Assembly: GCA_016711875.1 (NCBI GenBank) | Contig: JADJSD010000005.1 | Span: 1-64,000, forward strand | Direction: 5' to 3' | DNA: 64,000 nt | From: Betaproteobacteria bacterium | Lineage (GTDB): Bacteria; Pseudomonadota; Gammaproteobacteria; Burkholderiales; Usitatibacteraceae | Part shown: positions 41,421 through 50,558 of the stretch, piece by piece | Layout of the letters: the number at the start of each line of letters is the position of its first letter | Position numbering within the stretch: position 1 is the first letter of the stretch | The notes under the pieces: model-generated | What the model was told of the DNA's origin: nothing | Seen by the model: only the letters and a program-made list of their open reading frames with translations | The model's database searches: none | Translations under genes and position numbers: made by a program

Positions 41421-41475
41421 GCCTGTCAGGGAAATTGCGACATTTGAAGCAATTCAAGGCATTGAAAACAATGAC
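41421..41475 (-). promoter_or_regulatory. candidate PilR binding region upstream of pilA
   Basis: The AT-rich stretch upstream of the sigma-54 promoter has two TGTC boxes on the minus strand (in AAATGTCGC, about 41436-41444, and AATGTCATT, about 41469-41477) and one on the plus strand (CCTGTCAGG, 41421-41429). PilR sites in Pseudomonas contain TGTC cores. The match is short, so this is tentative. Confidence 0.4.
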
Positions 41476-41586
41476 ATTTACAAACCCAGCGTCGGTGCGC
41501 GCCTTCAGGCCGTGCGAAACCCGCCGAGCGGGGTCCGGCCAGCCCCCCTGCAAGCCGAACGACGGGGCAAATAGTGCCCAAAATCG

Positions 41587-44500
41587 TCAGCTTTTTCCGC
41601 CCTTGTCGTTCGATGCCGGCACGGCGGCGGGCGACTGCGTCGGGCGATGTCCCGGCGCCCGGTAGTCCGGGTCGATCCAGGACAACAGCAGGCGCGTGGC
41701 CAGGCGATCGAGCTGGCTACCGTCGACCGCCTTGCCGTACCTCGCCCATTGACCCTTGGCGCCCTCGATGTCGCCGGCCGCCAGGCGACCCGAAACCGAG
41801 GCCTGCAGGAGGTGTACCTGCTCCGCCGGCGCCCATGTCCGCCCGGATTCGAGCAACCGCTCGGCGATTCGCGCCGCCTTGGCCGGCTCGCGCGTGGCAA
41901 GCGCATCCAGCAGGTCGACCCGGTCGCGCTCCGCCGCGGGCAGTTGCCGGTAGCAGCGCGAGGCCGAGATGCGGGCGTACACGTCCCGGTGCGCGGCCGA
42001 ATCGAGGAACGGCACCGTGCTGCGGTAGAGATCCTCGAGGAGATCGACCCACCGGGCCGGATGGGACGAACACGCCGTGAGTCCCTCGCGTGCGAAGCCG
42101 ACCATCATCGCGGTGCGCGGCTCGAGACCGGGCGCCTCCGTGCCGTCGGTCGCGAGGAAGGTGAGCCACGCGCGCTTGGCCGCGAGGGCCTGGGTCGCCG
42201 GCTCGCTCGCGAGCTTCCACGACAGGTCGAGCGTGGCCGGGGCGTAGCGCGAGTCCGGCGAGAAGAGCGCCGTGAACGGCACCAGGAGGCGCGACAGGCT
42301 CCAGAGTTCGTTCGCCTGCTCGCGCATGAACCGCGCCTTGGCGGCCCGCGTGTCGATCATCGGGAAGTAATCGGAGTTGGCCGGGTAGATTCCCGAACGG
42401 AACAGGGGCTCGAGCGCCCCGCGCGAGCCGAATCGCGAGACCTGGAGGTCGGCGAACGAACGGTACCCGATCGCCGAGAGGTCCCGGGACATCTCCGGCC
42501 AGCGGTAGAGGGTGTCCTGCATGGCGGGAAGCTTCTTCGCCTTGGTGGCCACGATGAGCACGTCCCCGGGGTTCGAGGTGAACATCTCGTAGTCGCCGAA
42601 GTGGTTGCCCAGCGCCTTCGCGATGGAGGCGAGCAGCTCGAAGTTGATCTCGTAGCCCTGCACCCACTGCAGGAGGATCCCGTCGTCGGTGAGATAGCGT
42701 CCCATCGACTGGTAGAACTCCTCGGAGAAAAGCGAGGAGACGCCGCTCACCCACGGGTTCGAGGGCTCGGAGACGATGATGTCGTAGCGCGTGCCGTGGG
42801 AGGCGAAGAAGGTCTTCGCGTCCTCGATGTGGATGCGGCTGCGCGGGTCGTGGTAGGCGCGGCGGTTGTAGGGGTCGAAGAGTCGCGCGCCCTCGATCAT
42901 CATCCGTTCGATCTCGATCGAGTCGACGACCTCGACCGTCGGACTCGCCAGCATGGCGTGGGTCGTGAGTCCCGATCCGAAACCGATGTTCGCGACCCGC
43001 TTCGCCTCCGGCTTGTAGGCGAGCGGCAACGCCGCGGCGAGCACCATCGTCGCCTCGTCGGAGGACGGTTTCGCGCGGTTGGTCATCTCGACCGCGGCGT
43101 CCGGCTTGCCGTTGGTGCGGATGCTTCGCCGCGTGCCGATGTCCAGCACGGAGATCGTCGCGGTCTTGCCGTCGCGGTAGAACGCGATCTTGCCCTCGCT
43201 CGGCGAGATGAACCGTCCGTAGCGGAAGACGCCCGAGGCCATCTTGAGCGGATCCAGGTCGCTCGAGGCGTAGATCGCCACGGCCGCGACCGCGAGCGTC
43301 GCGGCGGCGGCCATCACCGTGCGCAGCGTGAACCTGAGTCCGACCATGAAGACCGCCGCCGCCATCGCGAGGTCGGCGAAGGCGCCCAGGCCCGTGACGC
43401 CCTTCACGCCGAAGCTCTCCATGCCGATGTGCGTCGCCAGGGCGGCGCCGGCGATGCAACCGGCCGTGTTGGCCCCGTAGATCCGGCCGATGGACGCCTC
43501 GCCGTGCCCGCGCGCCAGGAGCGCGCTCGTGGCGAGCGGCAGCGTCATGCCGGCGCAGAAGGCCGCCGGGAACATCACCATCGTCGAGGCGAGGAGCCCG
43601 GAGACGTTGTGGAGCACGTAGCCTTCCGCGGTCGGCGCCACCGCCCGCATCGACCACGCGACGAACTCGAGCACCCCGCCGTACACGCCCAGGGCGCCCA
43701 CCGCGAAGATGCCCTTGGCCGCGAGGATGCCCGCGAGCCAGCGCAGGTCGTTGCGGAAGGCGTTCGGGATGAGCCGCAGCACCAGGCCCCCGAGCGACAT
43801 CCCGAGAATGAATGCCGAGAGCATCACCTCGAAGGCGTGCGACGAGGCCCCCAGTCCCAGGCTCAGCATGCGGATCCACGCGATCTCGTAGGCGAAGGAC
43901 GCCGCCCCCGTGGCGAAGGCGAGGAGCGTCATGAGGCGCAGCAGCCTGAGGCCCCCTTCCCCCGAGCCCTTCACCGCGGCCGGCGGAGGGGCCGCGCTCT
44001 CGTCGATGCGCTTGGTGATGATCCACACCACGAATGCGAGCGCCACGTTCACCAGGCCCGCAGTCAGCATCGCGCCCGGCAAACCGATGCGCTCGATGAG
44101 GTAGAAGCCGCTCGCGAGCACGCCGACGGCCGCCCCGAAACTGTTGGTGAAGTACAGCATCGAAAGGGCCCGGCCGCCCTCCGACGGGTAGACGCGCATG
44201 ATCCCCGCGCTCATGAGCGGGAAGGTGGTGCCCAGCAGGATGGAGGCCGGCAGGATGAGCGCGGAGGCGAGACCCCACTTGAAGCTGTCCACCAGGCCGG
44301 ACTCGCCCAGGGCCGGGAGAACCGAGTCGAAGGCCCAGCCCGTGACCGCGACGAAGACCCCGTGGAACGCGATGGCGAGGAAGCCGATGAAGAGTTCGGC
44401 GAGCGCGTAACCCAACAGCAGCTGGCGGATGCGGTTGGTGTACCGGCTCACGAGCCAGGAACCCAGCGCCATGCCGCCCATGAAGATGGAAAGCACGAGG

Positions 44501-44631
44501 GTCTGGGCATAGGCCGCGTGCCCCAGGAACAGCTTGAGGTAGTGGCTCCAGATCGACTGGTAGATGAGCCCCGCGAAGCCGGAAATCGTGAACAGCGCGA
44601 AGAAGACGCTGACGGGAATGCGTGTCGTCAT
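41587..44631 (-). CDS. fused MFS-like membrane domain and spermidine synthase-like protein
   Basis: A 1,014-residue protein. The first ~470 residues form about twelve membrane helices in two halves (FFALFTISGFAGLIYQSIWSHYLKL; ASFAYEIAWIRMLSLGLG). The next ~280 residues resemble the spermidine synthase SAM/dcSAM-binding fold (RVANIGFGSGLTTHAML; VDSIEIERMMIEGARLF; YDIIVSEPSNPWVSGVSSLFSEEFYQ). A helical C-terminal tail follows. Such 'fused MFS/spermidine synthase' proteins are widespread and functionally uncharacterised. Spermidine synthase's catalytic Asp is replaced by Glu in SEPSNPW, so true aminopropyl transfer is doubtful. The start at 44631 is chosen by homology of the first helix; ribosome site is weak. 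Confidence 0.85.
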   Translation of the reverse strand: MTTRIPVSVFFALFTISGFAGLIYQSIWSHYLKLFLGHAAYAQTLVLSIFMGGMALGSWLVSRYTNRIRQLLLGYALAELFIGFLAIAFHGVFVAVTGWAFDSVLPALGESGLVDSFKWGLASALILPASILLGTTFPLMSAGIMRVYPSEGGRALSMLYFTNSFGAAVGVLASGFYLIERIGLPGAMLTAGLVNVALAFVVWIITKRIDESAAPPPAAVKGSGEGGLRLLRLMTLLAFATGAASFAYEIAWIRMLSLGLGASSHAFEVMLSAFILGMSLGGLVLRLIPNAFRNDLRWLAGILAAKGIFAVGALGVYGGVLEFVAWSMRAVAPTAEGYVLHNVSGLLASTMVMFPAAFCAGMTLPLATSALLARGHGEASIGRIYGANTAGCIAGAALATHIGMESFGVKGVTGLGAFADLAMAAAVFMVGLRFTLRTVMAAAATLAVAAVAIYASSDLDPLKMASGVFRYGRFISPSEGKIAFYRDGKTATISVLDIGTRRSIRTNGKPDAAVEMTNRAKPSSDEATMVLAAALPLAYKPEAKRVANIGFGSGLTTHAMLASPTVEVVDSIEIERMMIEGARLFDPYNRRAYHDPRSRIHIEDAKTFFASHGTRYDIIVSEPSNPWVSGVSSLFSEEFYQSMGRYLTDDGILLQWVQGYEINFELLASIAKALGNHFGDYEMFTSNPGDVLIVATKAKKLPAMQDTLYRWPEMSRDLSAIGYRSFADLQVSRFGSRGALEPLFRSGIYPANSDYFPMIDTRAAKARFMREQANELWSLSRLLVPFTALFSPDSRYAPATLDLSWKLASEPATQALAAKRAWLTFLATDGTEAPGLEPRTAMMVGFAREGLTACSSHPARWVDLLEDLYRSTVPFLDSAAHRDVYARISASRCYRQLPAAERDRVDLLDALATREPAKAARIAERLLESGRTWAPAEQVHLLQASVSGRLAAGDIEGAKGQWARYGKAVDGSQLDRLATRLLLSWIDPDYRAPGHRPTQSPAAVPASNDKGGKS

Positions 44632-44690
44632 GAAGGAGTGCCGCCGCAGAGAGGGTTCGGGATGGGCCGGAAAAAGCAGGTTTCGTGCCG

Positions 44691-46376
44691 CTACGACCGG
44701 ATGCCGGGAATCTTCGCGAGGTCCACCACGTCGATCTGCTCCGGATCGAGGAACTCCCGGGCGTAGCGCAGGTAGACCTGGTCCTTGATGAAGATGTCGA
44801 AAAGGTCCGGATCGATGTGCCCGTTTTCCTTGAACTTGCCCAGGATCGCGAGGGACTCGGAGAGCGTCTTGCCGGGCTTGTAGGGCCTGTCCTTGGCCGT
44901 GAGGGCCTCGAAGATGTCCGCGATGCCCATCACGCGGGCCTGCACGCTCATCTGGGCGCGGTTGAGGCCCCGCGGATAACCCTTGCCGTCCATGCGCTCG
45001 TGGTGGCCGCCGGCGTACTCCGGCACGTTCACCAGGTGGCGCGGCCAGGGCAGCGCCTCGAGCATCTTGATGGTGGCGACGATGTGATGGTTGATGATCT
45101 CGCGCTCCTGCGCGTTGAGCGTCCCGTAGGGGATGTTGAGGTTGGCTTCCTCGTCGCGGGAGAGAAACCGCTCCGGGCCCGCGGGCCCCGTCCACGAATA
45201 CTGCGCGATGCGCGAGACGCGGGCCTGGTCATCGGGGCTCATGCGCTCGCCGCCGATGTTGGTTCGCCGCAGGAACTCGCGGTCGTCGTCGTACTGGCGC
45301 ACGCGGGCCTCGAAGTCCTCCTCGGCGCGGCGGGCCGAGGCGGCGTCGTCCGCCTGCATCGCGGCGATCTTCCCGCGCAGCATGGCGATCTCGGCCTCGC
45401 GCTTGAGCGCCTCGAAGCGCGTGTCGAGCAGCCCGATGCGGTCGTAGATGGTCTGCAGCTTCGTGGCCTTGTCGACCACGTGCACCGGCGTCGTGATCTT
45501 GCCGCAGTCGTGCAGCAACCCCGCGATCTTGAGCTCGTAGCGGTCCTTGTCCGTCATGCGGAACTCGCCCAGCGGCCCCTCGCCGGCCGCGTGGGCGGCC
45601 TCGGCCAGCATCATCGTGAGCGTGGGGACGCGCTTGCAGTGCCCGCCGGTGTAGGGGCTCTTGTCGTCGATCGCGGTGTTGATGAGCTCGATCAGGGACT
45701 CGAAGAGCACCTCGAGCTGCTGGATGAGGAGCCGATTGGTGAGCGCGATGGCCGCCTGCGAGGCGAGGGACTCGGCCAGGCGCCCGTCTTCCTCGCTGAA
45801 GGGCACGACGCGCCTGGATTTCGGGTCGATCGCGTTCAGCAGCTGCAGCACGCCGATGATCTCGCCCTCGTGGTTCTTCATCGGCACGGTGAGGAACGAG
45901 GTGGAGCGGTAGCCGGTGCGCTTGTCGAAATTGCGCGTGCCGGAGAAGTCGAAGCCCTCCTCCGTATACGCGTCGGCGATGTTCACCGTCCGGTTGTTGA
46001 GGGCGGCGTAGGCCGCGATCATCGTCCGGTTGGGGTTGCCGTCCTTGTCGTGCAGCGGGATCGGGTAGAACGGAACCGGGTTGCCGGAGGTGCCGCCCAT
46101 CGAGATGCCCAGGCTGTCGTTCCTCACGATCTCGAAGCGCAGTCGGTCGTCGACCAGCCGGTAGAGCGTGCCGCCATCGGCCAGGGTGAGGTTCTTGGCC
46201 GCGACGAGGATGGTCTCGAGCAGCTTGTCGATGTCGCGCTCCTGGCTGAGCGCGATGCCGATGGTGTTGAGGTACTCGAGCCGCGAAAGGAAGCGCGCCT
46301 CCAGGTGGGCGACCTCGGCCGCCGGCGCGCCCTTCGCGCCGGGGGAGGACGCACCGCCGGAGCCGCGGTCGTTCAC
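44691..46376 (-). CDS. GAF and HD-GYP domain cyclic di-GMP phosphodiesterase
   Basis: A 561-residue protein. An N-terminal GAF domain (about residues 25-190; GYRSTSFLTVPMKNHEGEIIGVLQLLN) precedes an HD-GYP domain (about 210-560) with the HD pair in AGLLHDCGKITTP and the signature HHERMDGKGYPRGL. The HD part carries an insertion of about 110 residues between these motifs. HD-GYP enzymes hydrolyse cyclic di-GMP with a metal centre. It starts at GTG overlapping the stop of the upstream ATPase gene (GTGA), so the two are translated together. The GAF sensor resembles the one on the ATPase. Confidence 0.9.
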   Translation of the reverse strand: MNDRGSGGASSPGAKGAPAAEVAHLEARFLSRLEYLNTIGIALSQERDIDKLLETILVAAKNLTLADGGTLYRLVDDRLRFEIVRNDSLGISMGGTSGNPVPFYPIPLHDKDGNPNRTMIAAYAALNNRTVNIADAYTEEGFDFSGTRNFDKRTGYRSTSFLTVPMKNHEGEIIGVLQLLNAIDPKSRRVVPFSEEDGRLAESLASQAAIALTNRLLIQQLEVLFESLIELINTAIDDKSPYTGGHCKRVPTLTMMLAEAAHAAGEGPLGEFRMTDKDRYELKIAGLLHDCGKITTPVHVVDKATKLQTIYDRIGLLDTRFEALKREAEIAMLRGKIAAMQADDAASARRAEEDFEARVRQYDDDREFLRRTNIGGERMSPDDQARVSRIAQYSWTGPAGPERFLSRDEEANLNIPYGTLNAQEREIINHHIVATIKMLEALPWPRHLVNVPEYAGGHHERMDGKGYPRGLNRAQMSVQARVMGIADIFEALTAKDRPYKPGKTLSESLAILGKFKENGHIDPDLFDIFIKDQVYLRYAREFLDPEQIDVVDLAKIPGIRS

Positions 46377-48760
46377 TTGATGCAGACGGCGCGCACCTGC
46401 GCCATGTCGGTGATGCCCTGGAGCACCTTCTCCATGCCGTCCATCTTGAGGGTGAGCATTCCCTCGGCCAGCGCGGTCGCGAACATCTCGGCCACCCGCG
46501 CGTGCTCCTGGATGAGCTTCTTCATCGGGTCCGTGCCCACGAGCAGCTCGTGCAGGCCCACGCGTCCCTTGTAGCCGGTGCCGCCGCAGGCGTCGCAGCC
46601 GACGGGCTTGTACATCACGTACTCGGGCTTGCCGAAGCCGTAGTCCTTCTGGAAGCGGTCGAAGACCTTCTTGTAGCCCGCGTTCAGGTCCGCCTTGAAT
46701 TCCGGCGTGTTCTTGAGCTCGTCGCAGTACTCGGTGATGAAGTGCTTCACTTCCTCCTGCGCGGGGGTGTACGGCTGCTTGCACTTGCACAGGCGCTTGG
46801 CGAGTCGCTGGGCGAGCACGCCCAGGAGCGCGTCGGCGAAGTTGAACGGGTCCATGCCCATGTCGAGCAGGCGGATGATCGACTCGGGCGCCGAGTTCGT
46901 GTGCAGCGTGGCGAACACCAGGTGGCCCGTGAGCGAGGCCTCGATGCCGATCGCGGTGGTGTCCTTGTCGCGCATTTCACCGACCATGATGATGTCCGGA
47001 TCGGCCCGCAGGAACGCCTTCATGGCCGTGGCGAAGGTGAAGCCCGCCTTGGGGTTCACCTGGCACTGGCGCAGGCCCTTCTGCGTGATTTCCACCGGGT
47101 CCTCGGCGGTCCAGATCTTGGTGTCGACGGTGTTGAGGGAGCCGAGCACCGAGTGCAGCGTCGTCGTCTTGCCCGAGCCGGTCGGCCCGCACACGAAGAA
47201 GAGGCCGTAGGGCTTGGACACGCACTGCTTGAGGCGCTCCATGTTGGACGGCAGGACGCCCAGCTTGTCGAGCGGGATGGGCTCGCCCGCGGCGAGGATC
47301 CGCATCACGACGTCCTCGACGCCGCCGGCGGTCGGGATCGTCGCCACGCGCAGCTCGATGTCGAGCGGGCCGAACTTCTTGAACTTGATCTTGCCGTCCT
47401 GCGGCTTGCGCTTCTCGGAGATGTCCAGGTCGCACATGATCTTCAGGCGCGTCACCATCGGCTGCCGGTAGGCCGCGGGCACCTCGATGTAGGTGCTGAG
47501 CGAACCGTCCTTGCGGAAGCGGATGCCCGTCTTGCCCTTGCCCGGCAGGGGCTCGACGTGGATGTCCGAGGCGCCCTGCTGGTAGGCGTCGACGATGATC
47601 TTGTTCACGAGCTTCACGAGCTCGTTGTCGGCGGCGGCCGAGACGTCGTCCGAGCCGATGGAGCCGGGTTCCTCCTCGTCGTCCATGCTCGACAGGAGGT
47701 CGCCGATCGACTCGTTGCTGCCCCCCATCTCGGTGGGGCCGCCGAAATACTGGGTGAGGGTCAGCTGGAAGTCGCGCTGGGTCGTCACCTTGAAGACGAA
47801 CTTGGCGCGGGGGCACACGTTCTCCACCATGCGGGAGTTCTTCACCCGCTCCGGGTCCATCGCCATCACGAGGATGCCCTGCTTGGAGTCCTCGAGCGGT
47901 ATCCACTGGTTCTGCTCGCAATATTCGCGCTTCAGGTTCTTCAGCAGGTCGATGGGCTTCACGCGGTCCTGCTTGAACGCCTCGTAGTCGACGCCGAAGA
48001 ACTTGGCGAGCGCCGCGCCGATGGCCGGCGTCTTCACCTGGAACTCGTCGATGAGGATGTCCTCGACGCTCTTGTTCTTGCGCCGCGCGGCCTTGGTGGC
48101 GAGGTCGAGCTCGCCGGCCTGGATGATGCTGTCGATGACGAGGTACTCGAACTTCGAGGAAATCTGCCCGGGCAGCTGCTGGCGCACGCGGAAGGCGATC
48201 GCGAGGGTCTTCGCGAGCTCGACGACGCCCTCGTCGTGCAGCGGGTTGAACGGCTGGCCGGCCAGGTTGTTGATGAGCTGGATCACGCCCATCAGGTCCG
48301 AACCGGATTCCCCGCCCAGGATCGGAGCGATGAGCATCTGCTTGGAGCGGTAGCCGGTGCGCTGGTCGACGGCCTTGAGGAACGCGAGGTTCGGCGAGAA
48401 GCCCTTCAGCTCGGCGTCGTCGTAGACGTCGCGGATGTTCATGTGCCGCTTGTGCAGCGCGCAGAAGCCCGCGAGAGAGGATTCCGAGATGGGGAGCTTG
48501 ATGTCCTTGAAGGAGTTGAGGCCCGTCTTCACCTTCGAGACGATGGAGGAGCCGTCCTCGCTCGTGGTGTAGATCGTCATGCGGTCCGCCTCGAACAGCT
48601 GGCAGATGTCGCGCGAGACCTCCAGGATGATCTCGTCCACGTTGTTCGTGGAGTGGATCCGGTTCGTGACCGCCTGGATCTTCTTCGAGAAGGCGAGCTT
48701 CACGGCCACGTCGGCCGCGCCGGGGCCGGCTCCGGCCTTGGGTTCGAGGACTGCGCTCAT
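46373..48760 (-). CDS. GAF domain fused to GspE/PilB-type secretion ATPase
   Basis: A 795-residue protein. A GAF domain (about residues 25-200; ADRMTIYTTSEDGSSIVSKV, GYRSKQMLIAPIL, MGVIQLINN) is followed by the N1 domain of PilB/GspE and the ATPase core: Walker A GPTGSGKTT (525-533), Asp box, Walker B (DPDIIMVGEMRD), His box (VFATLHTNSAP). A Cys-rich zinc segment (CKC...CDACGGTGYKGR) lies near the C-terminus. Plain PilB and GspE lack GAF, so this is a ligand-sensing extension motor for a pilus or secretion system. It heads a unit with the HD-GYP gene. Confidence 0.92.
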   Translation of the reverse strand: MSAVLEPKAGAGPGAADVAVKLAFSKKIQAVTNRIHSTNNVDEIILEVSRDICQLFEADRMTIYTTSEDGSSIVSKVKTGLNSFKDIKLPISESSLAGFCALHKRHMNIRDVYDDAELKGFSPNLAFLKAVDQRTGYRSKQMLIAPILGGESGSDLMGVIQLINNLAGQPFNPLHDEGVVELAKTLAIAFRVRQQLPGQISSKFEYLVIDSIIQAGELDLATKAARRKNKSVEDILIDEFQVKTPAIGAALAKFFGVDYEAFKQDRVKPIDLLKNLKREYCEQNQWIPLEDSKQGILVMAMDPERVKNSRMVENVCPRAKFVFKVTTQRDFQLTLTQYFGGPTEMGGSNESIGDLLSSMDDEEEPGSIGSDDVSAAADNELVKLVNKIIVDAYQQGASDIHVEPLPGKGKTGIRFRKDGSLSTYIEVPAAYRQPMVTRLKIMCDLDISEKRKPQDGKIKFKKFGPLDIELRVATIPTAGGVEDVVMRILAAGEPIPLDKLGVLPSNMERLKQCVSKPYGLFFVCGPTGSGKTTTLHSVLGSLNTVDTKIWTAEDPVEITQKGLRQCQVNPKAGFTFATAMKAFLRADPDIIMVGEMRDKDTTAIGIEASLTGHLVFATLHTNSAPESIIRLLDMGMDPFNFADALLGVLAQRLAKRLCKCKQPYTPAQEEVKHFITEYCDELKNTPEFKADLNAGYKKVFDRFQKDYGFGKPEYVMYKPVGCDACGGTGYKGRVGLHELLVGTDPMKKLIQEHARVAEMFATALAEGMLTLKMDGMEKVLQGITDMAQVRAVCIK

Positions 48761-48811
48761 GGCTGCACCTGCCGTTCGTGGGACTGCCGGTTGGTCAACC
48801 GTCCGCGCCCG

Positions 48812-49585
48812 CTAGAGCACGAACTCCTGCTGGTTCTCGAGCATGCGCGGGCGCCAGCGGCCCGCCACCTGCTGCACTTCCCTCATCGTGAGCGCGCCCT
48901 CGCCGGGCTTGAGGTGGGTGATGAACACCTCGGGGGTGCCGCTCAGCTTCTCGAGCTCCCGCGCCAGCATGCTGGGGCAAAGGTGCTTGGAGGCCACGGC
49001 GATGTCGCGCTCCTTGTTCGAAAAGGCCGTCTCGATGATCAGGTACCGCAGGTTGGGGGCGGCATTCACGGCCCGCCACATGCCTTCGCTCGCCGTGGTG
49101 TCGCCCGAATAGGCGAGGCTCGCCCGGCCGCTGTCCAGAAGATAGCCTACCGCGGGCACCGTGTGGTTGGCGGGGATGGCGGTGATGCGCCGCCCGCCGA
49201 TCTCGACCGCCTCGCCCACCTCGATCTCCCGGTAGGCCATGAAGGGATGGTCGCTGTCCGGGATCTGGGTGAAATCCGGCCAGACCTTCCAGTTGAAGAT
49301 GTGCGCCCGAAGGATGTCGAGCGTATCCCGGGTGCCATAGACGGTGACGGGGCTGCCGCGCATCCAGCAGACGGTGTCCACGAGGAAGGGGATGCTCGTC
49401 ACGTGGTCCAGGTGCGAGTGGCTCACGAAGATGTGGTCGATCTTGGCAAGGCTCTCGAGCGGGAGGTCGCCCACGCCGGTGCCGGCATCGACGAGGATGT
49501 CGTCATCGACGAGCAGCGCGGTCGTCCGCAGGCTCCCGCCGATGCCGCCGCTGCACCCCAGAACCCTGATCCGCATGTCGCTCAT
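48812..49585 (-). CDS. MBL-fold hydrolase, class II cyclic nucleotide phosphodiesterase-like
   Basis: A 257-residue metallo-beta-lactamase-fold protein. The metal motif HSHLDH sits in IFVSHSHLDHVTSIPFLVD; further ligands are in PANHTVPAVGYLL, LAYSGDTTASEGMW and FITHLKPGEG. Segments match class II cAMP phosphodiesterase-like proteins, although RNase Z-like hydrolysis cannot be excluded. The start at MSDMRIRVLGC is chosen because upstream in-frame sequence is low-complexity. It ends about 50 bases before the GAF-ATPase gene and shares its strand with the FHA and phosphatase genes. Confidence 0.82.
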   Translation of the reverse strand: MSDMRIRVLGCSGGIGGSLRTTALLVDDDILVDAGTGVGDLPLESLAKIDHIFVSHSHLDHVTSIPFLVDTVCWMRGSPVTVYGTRDTLDILRAHIFNWKVWPDFTQIPDSDHPFMAYREIEVGEAVEIGGRRITAIPANHTVPAVGYLLDSGRASLAYSGDTTASEGMWRAVNAAPNLRYLIIETAFSNKERDIAVASKHLCPSMLARELEKLSGTPEVFITHLKPGEGALTMREVQQVAGRWRPRMLENQQEFVL

Positions 49586-49757
49586 CCTCGGGGCGCCCCC
49601 GGAAGGGCGCGCGCGTACGGCCCCGCGGGCCGCCGGCCGGGCCGGCCGGCCCGGGGCTGAATGGCCATTATTGGCGAATTCCGGAGCGCGTGGGTGTGCG
49701 CAAGCGCACAAGCGGGACGGGGCATGCGCCGTGGTCCGCGGGCACGCCCCGGGGATC

Positions 49758-50540
49758 TCACGGCTTGTAGAAGAACTCCATCTTCACCCCGGCGATCTCG
49801 ATCATGTCGTGGTCGCCCAGGGGGTGGGCGGTGGCGCCCAGGGAAGTCCCGTTCAACGACGGGAAGGTCGTGCCTTCCACGTGGGTGATGAAGTAGCCGT
49901 TGGGCCGCTTCGTGATCACCGCCACCTGCAAGCCCGGCTTGCCGATCGTCGTGAGGTTCTTGGTGAGGTCCAGGGTGCGGCCCGCCGCGGCGCCCGAGAG
50001 CACCTGGATGGCCGCATCGCGCAGCGGCGCATGGTCCTGGGGGGCGGTCGGCTGGGGCGGCGGCGGCGCGGCGGCGCGCACCTCCGGCGAGGGCGGGATC
50101 GTCCGGGACATCCCGGCGTCGGCCGAGGCGGCGGGTGCCGGCGCCGGGGCCTGCGCGGGCGCGCCGGGCGCCGTGGCCGGCGGCGGGGCGGCCTTCACGG
50201 GGCTGCGGATGATCATCGTCTTCTCGAAATCGGCGGCCCCCGCCTGCTGCGGAGCGTCGTTGAAGTACTTGAGCTTGTGCTTCCCGATCTCGACGACGTC
50301 GTTGTTCTGCAGGAAGTGCTTCTTGATCGGCTTGCCGTTCACGAGGGTGCCGTTCGTGCTGCCCAGGTCCTCGATGAACGAATCATTGAGGATCGTGATG
50401 ATCGCGGCATGCTCGCCGCTCACGGCGAGGTTGTCGATCTGGATGTCGTTGTGCGGCTTTCGGCCGATGAGAGTGCGCTCCTTGGAGAGCGTATGCTCCT
50501 TCAGCACCTGCCCGTCGACGCTCAGAATCAGCTTGGCCAT
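49758..50540 (-). CDS. protein with two FHA domains
   Basis: A 260-residue protein. An N-terminal FHA domain (TLIGRKPHNDIQIDNLAVSGEHA...LGSTNGTLVNG) is complete, with the phosphothreonine-binding Arg, Ser-x-x-His and Asn residues. A Pro/Ala-rich linker (about 110-165) leads to a second, degenerate FHA domain (LTTIGKPGLQVAVITKRPNGYFITHVEG) that lacks the SxxH motif. FHA domains read Ser/Thr phosphorylation. AAGGAAACC precedes the ATG. The PP2C gene lies 18 bases upstream on the same strand. No Ser/Thr kinase gene is seen in the window. Confidence 0.92.
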   Translation of the reverse strand: MAKLILSVDGQVLKEHTLSKERTLIGRKPHNDIQIDNLAVSGEHAAIITILNDSFIEDLGSTNGTLVNGKPIKKHFLQNNDVVEIGKHKLKYFNDAPQQAGAADFEKTMIIRSPVKAAPPPATAPGAPAQAPAPAPAASADAGMSRTIPPSPEVRAAAPPPPQPTAPQDHAPLRDAAIQVLSGAAAGRTLDLTKNLTTIGKPGLQVAVITKRPNGYFITHVEGTTFPSLNGTSLGATAHPLGDHDMIEIAGVKMEFFYKP

Positions 50541-50558
50541 GGTCGGTTTCCTTGCGAA

